Shown here: one piece after another, positions 1 to 7,106 of the stretch | Layout of the letters: each line of letters begins with the position of its first letter | Position numbering within the stretch: the stretch's first letter is position 1 | DNA from: Desulfuromonadaceae bacterium | Lineage (GTDB): Bacteria > Desulfobacterota > Desulfuromonadia > Desulfuromonadales > SZUA-540 | Direction of reading: 5' to 3' | NCBI GenBank assembly: GCA_003250235.1 | Contig: QKGY01000004.1 | Location: 1-12,304, forward strand | Length of the DNA: 12,304 nt | Translations under genes and position numbers: made by a program | Notes under the pieces: model-generated | What the model was told of the DNA's origin: nothing | What the model saw: the letters and a program-made list of their open reading frames with translations, nothing else | Databases searched by the model: none

Positions 1-111
1 CCGAAAGGAGGTCACTTTGGTTTCGAGAGGCGCTCCTGGAGCCACGTCGAGCATGACCATGGTCTCGAAGATCTCTTTGGTAGCGTCGATGATGTTTTGT
101 TGCAGGTCCAA
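1..111 (-). CDS. CheX-like chemotaxis phosphatase, N-terminal part (cut by window edge)
   Basis: Only the first 37 codons are in the window; the rest lies beyond position 1. The start is read as TTG at 111 because a strong Shine-Dalgarno (GGGAGG within 116-122) lies 5 bases upstream and no ATG fits. The peptide begins MDLQQNIIDATKEIFETM and continues with VMLDVAPGAP. This matches the first helix and strand of CheX/CheC-type phosphatases (a helix with a Phe-Glu-Thr-Met or Tyr-Glu-Thr pattern, then a short Pro-Gly turn). The family hydrolyses the phospho-Asp of CheY-type regulators in the cytoplasm. The catalytic ExxN motif would lie in the missing part and cannot be checked. It follows the 125-496 regulator by 13 bases, repeating the regulator/CheX pairing seen at 531-1420. 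The family call is inferred from a short fragment. Confidence 0.65.
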   Translation of the reverse strand, partial: MDLQQNIIDATKEIFETMVMLDVAPGAPLETKVTSFR

Positions 112-115
112 GGTT

Positions 116-122
116 CCCTCCC
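116..122 (-). promoter_or_regulatory. Ribosome binding site deciding a TTG start
   Basis: On the minus strand this reads AGGGAGGGAACC followed by TTG. The GGAGG core is 5 bases from the TTG at 111-109. It begins just after the TAA stop (127-125) of the preceding regulator. It supports a non-ATG start for the edge-truncated CheX-like gene. Confidence 0.6.
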
Positions 123-124
123 TT

Positions 125-496
125 TTATAAAAGCCCCCCGATGGTTTCCTCAATCTGCTCCGGTGTGAAGGGCTTCTTGATGCTGCCTTTGGCACCGAGA
201 GATTTGGCTTCTCCCAGAATGTCCGCGCCGGCCTCGGTGGTGATCATGACGACGGGGATATCTTTGATGGCGGCTCGTGTTGCCTTCTGACGCAGGAATT
301 CGATACCGTCCATGTTGGGCATATTGATATCGCTCAGAACCAGATCGACCTTCTGGCCATCGAGCAGGGCCAGGGCTTCGACGCCATCGCCGGCTTCCAG
401 AATTTCACCGACATCGATACCGGCCTGGCGCAGGGAGCGGGTGACTATTTTCCGCATGGTGTTGGAATCATCGATAATCAGAATTTTTTTAGGCAT
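125..496 (-). CDS. cheY: Single-domain response regulator, CheY type
   Basis: This is a 123-residue stand-alone receiver domain with no output domain, the usual CheY size. Key residues are all present: acidic pair D9-D10, phosphoacceptor D56 in LVLSDINMPNMDG, Thr86 in VMITTE, and Lys108 in IKKPF. It should accept phosphate from CheA and either bind the flagellar switch (FliM) or act as a phosphate sink. ATG at 496 is preceded by GAGAGGATGAAACC, a Shine-Dalgarno 8 bases upstream. It lies 34 bases after the CheX-like gene 531-1037 and 13 bases before a second CheX-like gene, so each regulator in this operon is followed by a likely phosphatase. Which of the two regulators controls the motor cannot be told from sequence alone. 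Confidence 0.9.
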   Translation of the reverse strand: MPKKILIIDDSNTMRKIVTRSLRQAGIDVGEILEAGDGVEALALLDGQKVDLVLSDINMPNMDGIEFLRQKATRAAIKDIPVVMITTEAGADILGEAKSLGAKGSIKKPFTPEQIEETIGGLL

Positions 497-530
497 GGTT
501 TCATCCTCTCTCTGTTCGTAGTATGGCTGT

Positions 531-1037
531 TCAATGCGTTCTAAGTAGTTCGTTCATATTTTCAGGGAAAGCCCCAAGCATCGTGATTGTGAAAGGTTTT
601 GCGTCGGCGGTAAAGTGCCACTTCTTCCACGTGTGGGTGTCCATAAAGCCTTCTTCGGTTAATGGCTCGGGCAACCCCAGATTGTAGACTTGGTCGTCAC
701 GAAGGATAACGCTCAGAAAGCGTCCTGCGACTGTATTGAGAATTTCGGCCAGAAGATCATTGAGGCTCTCCGCCGCCAATTCCTCCCTCGGGCTTGCGTA
801 AACCGATTCGGCGATTTCGGCCAGAAGATCAGCGGACATGACGAACTTGAATTCCCACTGTACCGGATCGTGGACGAGGAGACTGACTCCTCGACGTTCG
901 GCATTGGTCGCCGTCAAAGCGTCTGACGTCAGGTCTTCTTCCGTGACTTCAAGGATTTCCATGAAGGCCATTCCCTCCATGACTTCCCTCACCGCTTTGG
1001 GCATGGCTTTTTTTAAAAAATCGTCAAATGCGCTCAT
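531..1037 (-). CDS. CheX-like chemotaxis phosphatase
   Basis: This is a 168-residue cytoplasmic protein of the CheC/CheX/FliY phosphatase family. The active-site helix is visible: D94-x3-E98-x2-N101 in SLNDLLAEILNTVAG. A proline follows about 22 residues later (P123 and P125), fitting the family pattern [DS]-x3-E-x2-N-x22-P to within one residue. The N-terminal helix (AVREVMEGMAFMEILEV) is also typical. The single ExxN motif points to the CheX arrangement rather than CheC, which carries two. Its expected role is hydrolysis of phospho-Asp on one of the adjacent CheY-type regulators. ATG at 1037 has an AGAGGAT Shine-Dalgarno, and the gene lies 11 bases after the 1049-1420 regulator. The family call is fairly sure; which regulator it acts on is inferred from adjacency. 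Confidence 0.8.
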   Translation of the reverse strand: MSAFDDFLKKAMPKAVREVMEGMAFMEILEVTEEDLTSDALTATNAERRGVSLLVHDPVQWEFKFVMSADLLAEIAESVYASPREELAAESLNDLLAEILNTVAGRFLSVILRDDQVYNLGLPEPLTEEGFMDTHTWKKWHFTADAKPFTITMLGAFPENMNELLRTH

Positions 1038-1048
1038 CGTTAGATCCT

Positions 1049-1420
1049 CTATTTCAGCATGAAGCTAAGGGTTTCCATCAGTACGGTGGGGGTCACCGGC
1101 TTGTTGATGACCCTAAGGGCCCCCAGTTCAAGGAGCCTGGCCTCTTTGGCCGGGTTTCCCGCACTGGTGATGACAACGACGGGTGTGGATGAAAGTTTCG
1201 GATTGGCGCGAATCCACTTCAGCAGAGTCTCTCCGTCCATCTGGGGCATGTTCAGGTCCGTGACGAGCAGGTCGGTCGGAGCCTCCTTGAGCAGATCCAG
1301 GGCTTCCCGGCCATTGGTCGCTTCAACGAACGTCTGGTCGCGTAATCCAACGATCTCAAGGCAACGGCGTATGAACATTCTTGCGGTACTTGAGTCATCC
1401 GCAATAACAATGCGCTTCAC
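1049..1420 (-). CDS. cheY: Single-domain response regulator, CheY type (GTG start)
   Basis: This is a 123-residue receiver-only protein read from GTG at 1420, exactly the length of the other regulator at 125-496. The acidic pair is D8-D9, the phosphoacceptor D55 in LLVTDLNMPQMDG, the switch Thr85 in VVVITS, and the conserved lysine Lys107 in INKP. The GTG is preferred over the in-frame ATG at 1438 because AAGGAG (1433-1428) lies 7 bases before the GTG. The ATG has no ribosome site, and its first residues (MGRRIN) would be an extension ahead of the usual KRIVIADDS start. The gene begins one base after the TAA of the HDOD gene, so translation is probably coupled. It diverges substantially in sequence from the other regulator and is not a recent copy. 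Confidence 0.88.
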   Translation of the reverse strand: MKRIVIADDSSTARMFIRRCLEIVGLRDQTFVEATNGREALDLLKEAPTDLLVTDLNMPQMDGETLLKWIRANPKLSSTPVVVITSAGNPAKEARLLELGALRVINKPVTPTVLMETLSFMLK

Positions 1421-1421
1421 G

Positions 1422-2297
1422 TTAATTCTCCTTCCCATCAGTTAGCGAAGCCTCAACCCGGCGGAATTCTTCCTCTGTTTCTAGCAGGACCATGGCCAGG
1501 GCGTCGGACGAAAGATCAAAGTATTGTGTGTAATTGCCATCCAGTTTGTACTGAAGCGTATCGGAGCCGGTACCGTAGCCCCCCATCATGGCAACGATAT
1601 CGCCGATATGAACGGCATAGATGATGGGGCGAAACTCTTCGGGGGCGTCCTGGGGCGCGTGATGATAACGAATGATCATCTGCAGGGCGTCGGGGAGTTT
1701 CCAGGTTTTGGCCACTTCGAAGCCCGCTTCGGCGTGATCGATGCCCAGTATGTTTTTTTCCCCCTCCAGGTAGTTGGCGATGGCCTGGCGTTGGAGATTC
1801 TCCAGCAGTTGCGGCGCCGAATTATGCAGATAATCGGAGAGAATGCCTTTGCCGATGTCGTGGAGAATTCCTCCCGTGAAGGCCAGCCCCGGGTTCAACT
1901 CGACTTTGGCCTTGCTGCTGACGTACCGGGCTGCCATGGCGGTCAACAGGTCGTGGCGCCAGAGATCTCCCCGGGCCCCGTCGTATCCTCCCAGCGGTTT
2001 GTTAAAGAGTTCCCCGGCATTATCCCCCAGGGCGATGCCGACGATCAGTCGCTCTCCGAGATAGGCGACGGCCCGGTCGATGGAGTCCACGCGGCTGAGA
2101 AGGCCGAACGCCGCCGAATTGACAACCCGCAGGACATGGGCGGTGAGTGCGGCGTCGCACTTGACGATGGCAACGATTTCCCCGAGGTCGTGGTCCGGAT
2201 TGGCGCTGAGCTCCAGAAGGCGCGAGGCACTCGGCGATAGAAGCGGAACCTGTCGAATGGCTTTGAGGATGCTGTCTCGGTCGATGTGTTTGTTCAT
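1422..2297 (-). CDS. HDOD domain protein with intact HD-type residues
   Basis: This 291-residue cytoplasmic protein is a stand-alone HDOD domain. The N-terminal part (RQVPLLSPSASRLLELSANP, then CDAALTAHVLRVVNSAAFG) is the classic HDOD signature. Many HDOD proteins lack the metal ligands of true HD phosphohydrolases. Here candidate ligands are all present: H115 (LWRHD), H146-D147 in GGILHDIGKG, H188 in GIDHAEAG, H212-H213 in RYHHAP, and D233 (HIGDIV). A hydrolase activity is therefore possible but unproven; HDOD proteins are otherwise known mostly as signalling adaptors. ATG at 2297 has an AGGA Shine-Dalgarno overlapping the stop of cheD, 10 bases upstream. Its place between cheD and the regulators suggests a role in chemotaxis signal output or in linking it to nucleotide signalling (inference). 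Confidence 0.88.
   Translation of the reverse strand: MNKHIDRDSILKAIRQVPLLSPSASRLLELSANPDHDLGEIVAIVKCDAALTAHVLRVVNSAAFGLLSRVDSIDRAVAYLGERLIVGIALGDNAGELFNKPLGGYDGARGDLWRHDLLTAMAARYVSSKAKVELNPGLAFTGGILHDIGKGILSDYLHNSAPQLLENLQRQAIANYLEGEKNILGIDHAEAGFEVAKTWKLPDALQMIIRYHHAPQDAPEEFRPIIYAVHIGDIVAMMGGYGTGSDTLQYKLDGNYTQYFDLSSDALAMVLLETEEEFRRVEASLTDGKEN
1428..1433 (-). promoter_or_regulatory. Ribosome binding site deciding a GTG start
   Basis: AAGGAG on the minus strand lies 7 bases upstream of GTG at 1420. It sits inside the last codons of the HDOD gene, whose TAA stop is at 1424-1422. This fixes the regulator start at 1420 rather than at the ATG at 1438. Confidence 0.6.
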
Positions 2298-2307
2298 ATG
2301 GAATATC

Positions 2308-2796
2308 CTATATAGTCCAGTTGCTGCGGCCTGGGGAGGACAGCGTGATCTCCCCGGTGTCTACAGAAACGGCCACGGTACGGCTGAAGTTGCCTCCAAG
2401 GTCTTCCGCAACCGCGCCCATGCCATGGGCCCAGAGTACTTTTTTGATGGCCAGTTCATTCCGCTTGCCGATGTTGAACGTATCGTTGGGATCCATGATT
2501 TTTGCCCCGCCGGCCAGCTTGACGACCATGCCCCGACCTCTGGGATCGCAGCCGAGTTTGGCCATTTCCTTGAGGAGGGCAGGGATGCCGGTATCGGCAA
2601 AATATCCTGGCCGTTCGGCCACCTTGGCCGGATTGATCCGGGATTCGGGCAGAGCGACATGGACCATGCCGACCGTTCGTGTGCGGGGGTCGAGGAGAAT
2701 GACAGCCACACAGGAACCCAGGGCATAGGTTTTGACGATTCCGCCTGGTTTGTTGTTGGCGCCGAAGTCTCCGACACCCAGGACAACAGCGCTCAT
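2308..2796 (-). CDS. cheD: Chemoreceptor glutamine deamidase CheD
   Basis: This 162-residue protein hydrolyses specific glutamines of methyl-accepting receptors to glutamate, making them methylatable. In CheC/CheX-containing systems CheD also binds CheC. The papain-like catalytic set is visible: T23 and C29 in TYALGSCVAV and H46 in MVHVALP. Their spacing equals that of the Thermotoga enzyme as I recall it (T21/C27/H44). Other family marks are the conserved LAGGAKI segment and NIGKRN. The start codon overlaps the cheB stop in ATGA (2793-2796), so translation is probably coupled to cheB. No CheC with two phosphatase motifs is in the window, so a CheD partner would have to be one of the CheX-like proteins or be encoded elsewhere. 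Confidence 0.95.
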   Translation of the reverse strand: MSAVVLGVGDFGANNKPGGIVKTYALGSCVAVILLDPRTRTVGMVHVALPESRINPAKVAERPGYFADTGIPALLKEMAKLGCDPRGRGMVVKLAGGAKIMDPNDTFNIGKRNELAIKKVLWAHGMGAVAEDLGGNFSRTVAVSVDTGEITLSSPGRSNWTI

Positions 2797-3854
2797 TTTT
2801 TCTTCTCCGTCAATAAATGGATGACTTCATCCGCCATGTCCTCGATGGGCAGGAGGCGTTCGGCGCCTCCCCGCTCGAAAGCGACTTTGGGCATACCGAA
2901 AACCACCGAGGTGGCCTCATCCTGGGCAATGTTGCGGGCTCCGGCCTGGCGCATGGCCAGCATGCCGTTGGCGCCATCGGCCCCCATGCCGGTGAGCATG
3001 ACGCCGATGGCGTTGGCGCCGACATGTTCGGCGACCGAATGCATCATCACGTCCACCGAAGGGCAATGCCCGCTGACTTTTTCCCCCTCTTCGCAGAGTA
3101 CCTGATAAATGCCTCCGGAGCGCCGCACCCGCATGTGCTGGGCGCCGGGAGCGATCAGGATACGCCCGGGCATGACCCGGTCGCCGGTTTCGGCCTCTTT
3201 GACCTCCATGGCGCACAGCTGGTTGAGACGGTCGGCAAACATTTTGGTAAACCCTGCCGGCATGTGCTGAACGATGACGACTCCCGGCATGGTGGCCGGA
3301 AACTGGGTGATCACTTTTTTGATGGCTTCCGTGCCGCCGGTCGAAGCACCGATGGCAATGACCTTGTCCGTCGACTCGGCCAGGGCGCGGCTTCCCGGTG
3401 CCGGCTCCCGTTTCGGCAGAGCGGTTCTCTTGCTCTTCCAATGGGAGACGTTGGCGGTGGAGGCGATTTTAACCTTGGAGCGCAGCTCGAGCATCATGGT
3501 CGCCAGTCCCCGCGCCATGTCGGTTGTCGGTTTTGCCACGAAGTCGACGGCTCCGGCTTCCAGGGCGTCGATGGTGATCTGTTTGCCCCGCTGGGTCAGG
3601 GAGCTGACCATGACGACCGGCAGGGGGTATTGAGGCATCAGGCGGCGCAGGAATTCCACACCGTCCATGCGGGGCATCTCCACGTCCAGGGTCAGAACGT
3701 CGGGTTTGAGTTCGACGATCTTGTCCCTGGCCATGTACGGGTCGGAGGCTGTCCCGACCACTTCGATACCCGGGTCCATGGCCAGTCCACTGGAGAGGAT
3801 CTGGCGGACCAGGGCGGAGTCATCCACAATGAGAACACGAACCTTGTTGGCCAT
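2793..3854 (-). CDS. cheB: Chemotaxis-specific methylesterase/glutamine deamidase CheB
   Basis: This is a 353-residue two-domain enzyme of normal length. The N-terminal receiver (about 4-115) has D11-D12, phosphoacceptor D57 in TLDVEMPRMDG and K108. A linker (about 116-163) leads to the C-terminal methylesterase. The catalytic triad is visible as S171 in IGASTGG, H197 in VQHMP and D293 in GMGADG. Each is offset by 7 from the Salmonella S164/H190/D286, so the catalytic core is colinear. Phosphorylated by CheA, it removes methyl groups that CheR adds to receptors. ATG at 3854 shares its A with the cheR stop (TGATG), and the end overlaps cheD by 4 bases, so cheR-cheB-cheD is a tightly coupled receptor-modification block. 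Confidence 0.97.
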   Translation of the reverse strand: MANKVRVLIVDDSALVRQILSSGLAMDPGIEVVGTASDPYMARDKIVELKPDVLTLDVEMPRMDGVEFLRRLMPQYPLPVVMVSSLTQRGKQITIDALEAGAVDFVAKPTTDMARGLATMMLELRSKVKIASTANVSHWKSKRTALPKREPAPGSRALAESTDKVIAIGASTGGTEAIKKVITQFPATMPGVVIVQHMPAGFTKMFADRLNQLCAMEVKEAETGDRVMPGRILIAPGAQHMRVRRSGGIYQVLCEEGEKVSGHCPSVDVMMHSVAEHVGANAIGVMLTGMGADGANGMLAMRQAGARNIAQDEATSVVFGMPKVAFERGGAERLLPIEDMADEVIHLLTEKKK

Positions 3855-4738
3855 CAGAGAGTCCCCTTCTGGTAAGCGGCAGGCATCAGGTAGCGATACA
3901 GGGTCTGATTGCGTCCGAGCGTTTCGGAATGTCCGATAAACAGGTATCCGCCCGATTCCGTCGACTGGTGAAAGCGGCTCACCAGGGCGTCCCGGGTCGG
4001 CTGGTCGAAATAGATCATAACGTTACGGCAAAAAATGATGTGAAACGGTTTCTTGAAAGGGAACTGGTTGTTCATCAGGTTGAACCGTCGGAACGTCGCC
4101 TCTTTCTTCAGCGAATCGGTCACGGCCAGCTGTCCGTCCCCCGTTTTTCGAAAGTATTTGCGCCGCCAGGCTTCCGGGAGCGAGGCCACACGGTCCTCGG
4201 GGTAGACCCCGGCCATGGCCGTCTGAAGAACGCGCTCGGAGATATCCGTGGCCAGGATGCCGGCATCCCATTGCCCGTATTCGGTACCTAAGAACTCGTG
4301 CAGGAGGATGAGCAGGGTATAGGCCTCTTCCCCCGTGGAGCACCCTGCGCACCAGACGCGCAGGTCGCGGCGGTTTTCCTTTTTCAGCCGGCTGACGATC
4401 GCAGGAAGGGCCGTCTGCAGGAAATAGTCGAAATGGTCCTTTTCCCGGTTGAAGTAGGTGTAATTGGTGGAGACCAGGTTGATCAGATCGCTCAACCCCT
4501 TCTCTCCGGGTTCCTTGACCAGATGATCGTAGTACCCCTGAAAATTCTCGAAGCCTTGCTGGCGCAGAAGTTTCTGCAGCCGCCCGACCAGAAGGGAACG
4601 CTTCTGTTCGGTCAGATTAATGCCGAATCGGTTGTAAATCAGAGTTCTCAGGGCGGCGAATTCCTGGTCCGTGATGGCCATCATCGCCCCTCCCGGTTCA
4701 AAGGGAGCATGGACCGCCGAATTCGAATGTTTCTGCAT
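3854..4738 (-). CDS. cheR: Chemotaxis protein methyltransferase CheR
   Basis: This is a 294-residue SAM-dependent glutamate methyltransferase acting on receptors. Numbered from ATG 4738, the N-terminal helical domain spans about 22-85. Then come TNYTYFNREKDHF (91-103, with the conserved Arg98), the SAM-binding loop CAGCSTGEEAY (130-140), LATDIS with Asp165, and CRNVMIYFD (237-245). The start is debatable. ATG 4738 has AGGAG 5 bases upstream and leaves a 70-base gap from cheA. ATG 4684/4681 has GGGAGG just before it and would give a protein of about 275 residues starting MAITDQEF, where family similarity begins. The open frame extends to GTG 4771, but that start has no ribosome site and lies in a small hairpin (4760-4776). 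It overlaps cheB by one base. Confidence 0.95.
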   Translation of the reverse strand: MQKHSNSAVHAPFEPGGAMMAITDQEFAALRTLIYNRFGINLTEQKRSLLVGRLQKLLRQQGFENFQGYYDHLVKEPGEKGLSDLINLVSTNYTYFNREKDHFDYFLQTALPAIVSRLKKENRRDLRVWCAGCSTGEEAYTLLILLHEFLGTEYGQWDAGILATDISERVLQTAMAGVYPEDRVASLPEAWRRKYFRKTGDGQLAVTDSLKKEATFRRFNLMNNQFPFKKPFHIIFCRNVMIYFDQPTRDALVSRFHQSTESGGYLFIGHSETLGRNQTLYRYLMPAAYQKGTL

Positions 4739-4743
4739 AAAGT

Positions 4744-4748
4744 CTCCT
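4744..4748 (-). promoter_or_regulatory. Ribosome binding site upstream of cheR
   Basis: AGGAG on the minus strand lies 5 bases before ATG 4738 and is the main reason for choosing that start. A competing GGGAGG (4694-4689) lies inside the frame before ATG 4684/4681, so cheR may have two initiation sites. Confidence 0.45.
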
Positions 4749-4808
4749 GCCGGTAAGAATCTCCGCATCACGGAGAGGTGCCGGTTTGATCCGTTCGATA
4801 CGGGGCGA

Positions 4809-7076
4809 TCAGGCGTGCTCCGTTTTCTTCTCTTCGCTGATTTCCATCAGCGTGCCGACGTCCATGATCAGGCAGACTTCACCGTTGCCAAGAATGGTGC
4901 ACCCCGAGAAGCCCCGGACATGGCCGATATAGTCGGAGAGTCCTTTGATGACCGTCTGTTGCTGACCGAGGATTTCATCGACGAAGACGCAGATGCGGTT
5001 GTCCTGATATTCGAGGACAATGAGGATGCCCTTGTCCAGATCGTGGCTGTCCGGGGTCTTGCCGAGCACCTCGTGCAGGCGGGTGACGGGGAAGAAGTTT
5101 TCGCGTACACGGGCCAACTCTTCGCCATCGGGAGTGACGGTGATGGACGACATGTTGGGGCGGAACGCTTCCTTGATCGACAGAATCGGTACAATGCACT
5201 TGGTTTCGCCCACACGTACCAGCATGCCGTCGATGATGGCCAGGGTCAGGGGGATGCGCAGGGTGATGCGGGTTCCGATGCCCGGCTTGCTCTGCACCTC
5301 GACCTTCCCCTTGATTTTCTCCAGGTTTTGCTTGACCACGTCCATGCCGACGCCGCGGCCGGAGATATCGGTAATTTTCTCGGCCGTCGAGAAACCCGGC
5401 TGGAAGATCATGTTATAGACGGCCTTGTCGCTCAAATCGGAACCGTCTCCTTCGATCATGCCGTTTTTTATCGCCTTGGCGATGATCTTGTCCCGGTTCA
5501 GACCGCGGCCATCGTCCTCAATGGTGATCCACACCTCGCCCTCTTCATGGCGGGCGGAAAGACGGACCTGGCCTTTTTCCGGTTTGCCGGCCAGTCTACG
5601 CTCCTCCGGGGGCTCGAGGCCATGATCCAGGGAGTTGCGCAGGATGTGCACCAGCGGGTCGGTGATGGTCTCAATGACAGTCTTGTCGACTTCCGTCTCT
5701 TCGCCGAACAGCTTGAGCTCCACTTTCTTGCCGGACTTGACGGAGAGATCGTGAACCAGGCGGATCATACGGCGAAACAAACCAGAAACGGGGATCATGC
5801 GGATGACCATGGCCATTTCCTGCAGTTCCCGGACCAGCTTGCTCATCTGTTGGGCCGCCTTGCCGAAGTTCTCCAGTTCCAGCCCGTCGAGATCGGGGTT
5901 GTGGACCAGCATGTTCTCGGCGATGACCAGCTCCCCGATGAGATTGATGAGGTTGTCGAGTTTCTCCAGGTCGACGCGGATGTCCTGTCGCTTGACCGCC
6001 GCTTTCTTATCCTGGACTTCCGCCGCCACGGCATCCTTGTTTTTCTCCTGTTGCTCCTGAACGACTTCGGCAACCTGTTCGGCCGAAAGCTTGCCCATTT
6101 CGACGAGGATTTCACCGATGGGTTTTTTCTGGGCCTTTATCGCCGCATCGAGAGATTCTTTGTCCACCAGCCCTTTCTCGACCAGGATGTCCCCGAGGCG
6201 GGGCTTGAGAAGCTTCTTCAGGGTGTCCAGATGCGCGTCGAGGCCCTCGATCCGTCCGCTGCCCCCCTGGGCGATATCGGCGATGGCATCGCGCAGCACG
6301 TCGATCAGTTCGAGCATGACGGAAGCCGCCTTGCTTTCGCTGAGATCGCCGCCGGATTTGGCCGCGTCGAGAATGGTTTCCATCTGGTGGCTGATTTTTT
6401 CAAGGTCGCCGTAGCCGAAGAATCCGCAGTTTCCCTTGAAACTGTGCATGTGACGGAACAGGTCGGCCAGCGATTCCCGGTCATCGGGGTTTTCCTCCCA
6501 GGCGAGCAGACCCTGCTCGGCATTCTGCAGCAGCTCGTCCGCTTCCTGAACGAAGCGTTCCACCATCTCGGCGGTCAGAACCATCTGCAGGTCGAGTTCG
6601 CTGGGCTCCGCGTCAGCCGTGGCGGACACATCCGCGTGCTCTTCGATACTCTCCTCGGGGCCGTTCTGGGCAAGCTGGATCGCCTTTTCCAGGCGGCTGC
6701 CCATGGTTTCGGCCGCCTCGGCCATGGCACCATCCTCGTAGGAGTTTTCCACGTTCTCCAGGGCCTCTTTGGCAAAGTCGCAGGTTTCGCACAGCAGGGT
6801 GACATGGGAGGGTTCGAGGGCGATGGTTCCGGAGCGGATCAGGTCCAGGAGGTTCTCAGCCGCGTGGGCTACGCGGGTGATGTGATTGAACTCCAGGAAG
6901 CCGGCACTGCCTTTCATCGAGTGAAAGAGCCGGAAGACGGCATTGATGGTGTTCTCATCCCCTCCGCTCTCTCCCAGCTCGATGATGGTCGGTTCGAGCT
7001 GGTCGATCATGTCGCGGCTTTCCTGGACGAACTCCTGGATGATTTCAATCTGATCTGCCGAAATGTCGGAACTCAT
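4809..7076 (-). CDS. cheA: Chemotaxis histidine kinase CheA with two HPt domains and MshEN-like motifs
   Basis: This 755-residue cytoplasmic kinase couples receptor state to phosphorylation of CheY and CheB. In order: HPt1 (about 9-110, phospho-His52 in FHSMKGSAGF); HPt2 (about 168-270, His211 in MHSFKGNCGFFG); and a segment (293-342) with two 24-residue motifs of the RLG..LV..GLV....L...I..Q type. After these come the dimerisation helices (about 364-430) and the ATPase (431-609), with N box HILRNSLDHGLE (H477, N481), G1 EDDGRGL, F box FQPGFSTA and G2 GRGVGMDVV. The CheW-like domain (about 612-745) is last. No recognisable CheY-binding P2 domain is seen; the motif segment occupies that place. 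All catalytic boxes look intact. ATG 7076 has GAGGAG 5 bases upstream. It is the first gene of the minus-strand operon, so its leader controls the whole set. No cheW is nearby. Confidence 0.97.
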   Translation of the reverse strand: MSSDISADQIEIIQEFVQESRDMIDQLEPTIIELGESGGDENTINAVFRLFHSMKGSAGFLEFNHITRVAHAAENLLDLIRSGTIALEPSHVTLLCETCDFAKEALENVENSYEDGAMAEAAETMGSRLEKAIQLAQNGPEESIEEHADVSATADAEPSELDLQMVLTAEMVERFVQEADELLQNAEQGLLAWEENPDDRESLADLFRHMHSFKGNCGFFGYGDLEKISHQMETILDAAKSGGDLSESKAASVMLELIDVLRDAIADIAQGGSGRIEGLDAHLDTLKKLLKPRLGDILVEKGLVDKESLDAAIKAQKKPIGEILVEMGKLSAEQVAEVVQEQQEKNKDAVAAEVQDKKAAVKRQDIRVDLEKLDNLINLIGELVIAENMLVHNPDLDGLELENFGKAAQQMSKLVRELQEMAMVIRMIPVSGLFRRMIRLVHDLSVKSGKKVELKLFGEETEVDKTVIETITDPLVHILRNSLDHGLEPPEERRLAGKPEKGQVRLSARHEEGEVWITIEDDGRGLNRDKIIAKAIKNGMIEGDGSDLSDKAVYNMIFQPGFSTAEKITDISGRGVGMDVVKQNLEKIKGKVEVQSKPGIGTRITLRIPLTLAIIDGMLVRVGETKCIVPILSIKEAFRPNMSSITVTPDGEELARVRENFFPVTRLHEVLGKTPDSHDLDKGILIVLEYQDNRICVFVDEILGQQQTVIKGLSDYIGHVRGFSGCTILGNGEVCLIMDVGTLMEISEEKKTEHA

Positions 7077-7106
7077 AATATCTCCTCAGCGGTCACTGGA
7101 GTGTCG

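Noticed and set aside
2817..3875. 352-codon open frame on the plus strand opposite cheB
   Set aside because: CheB has its full catalytic set on the other strand; the antisense translation is Gly/His/Asp-rich and unrecognised.
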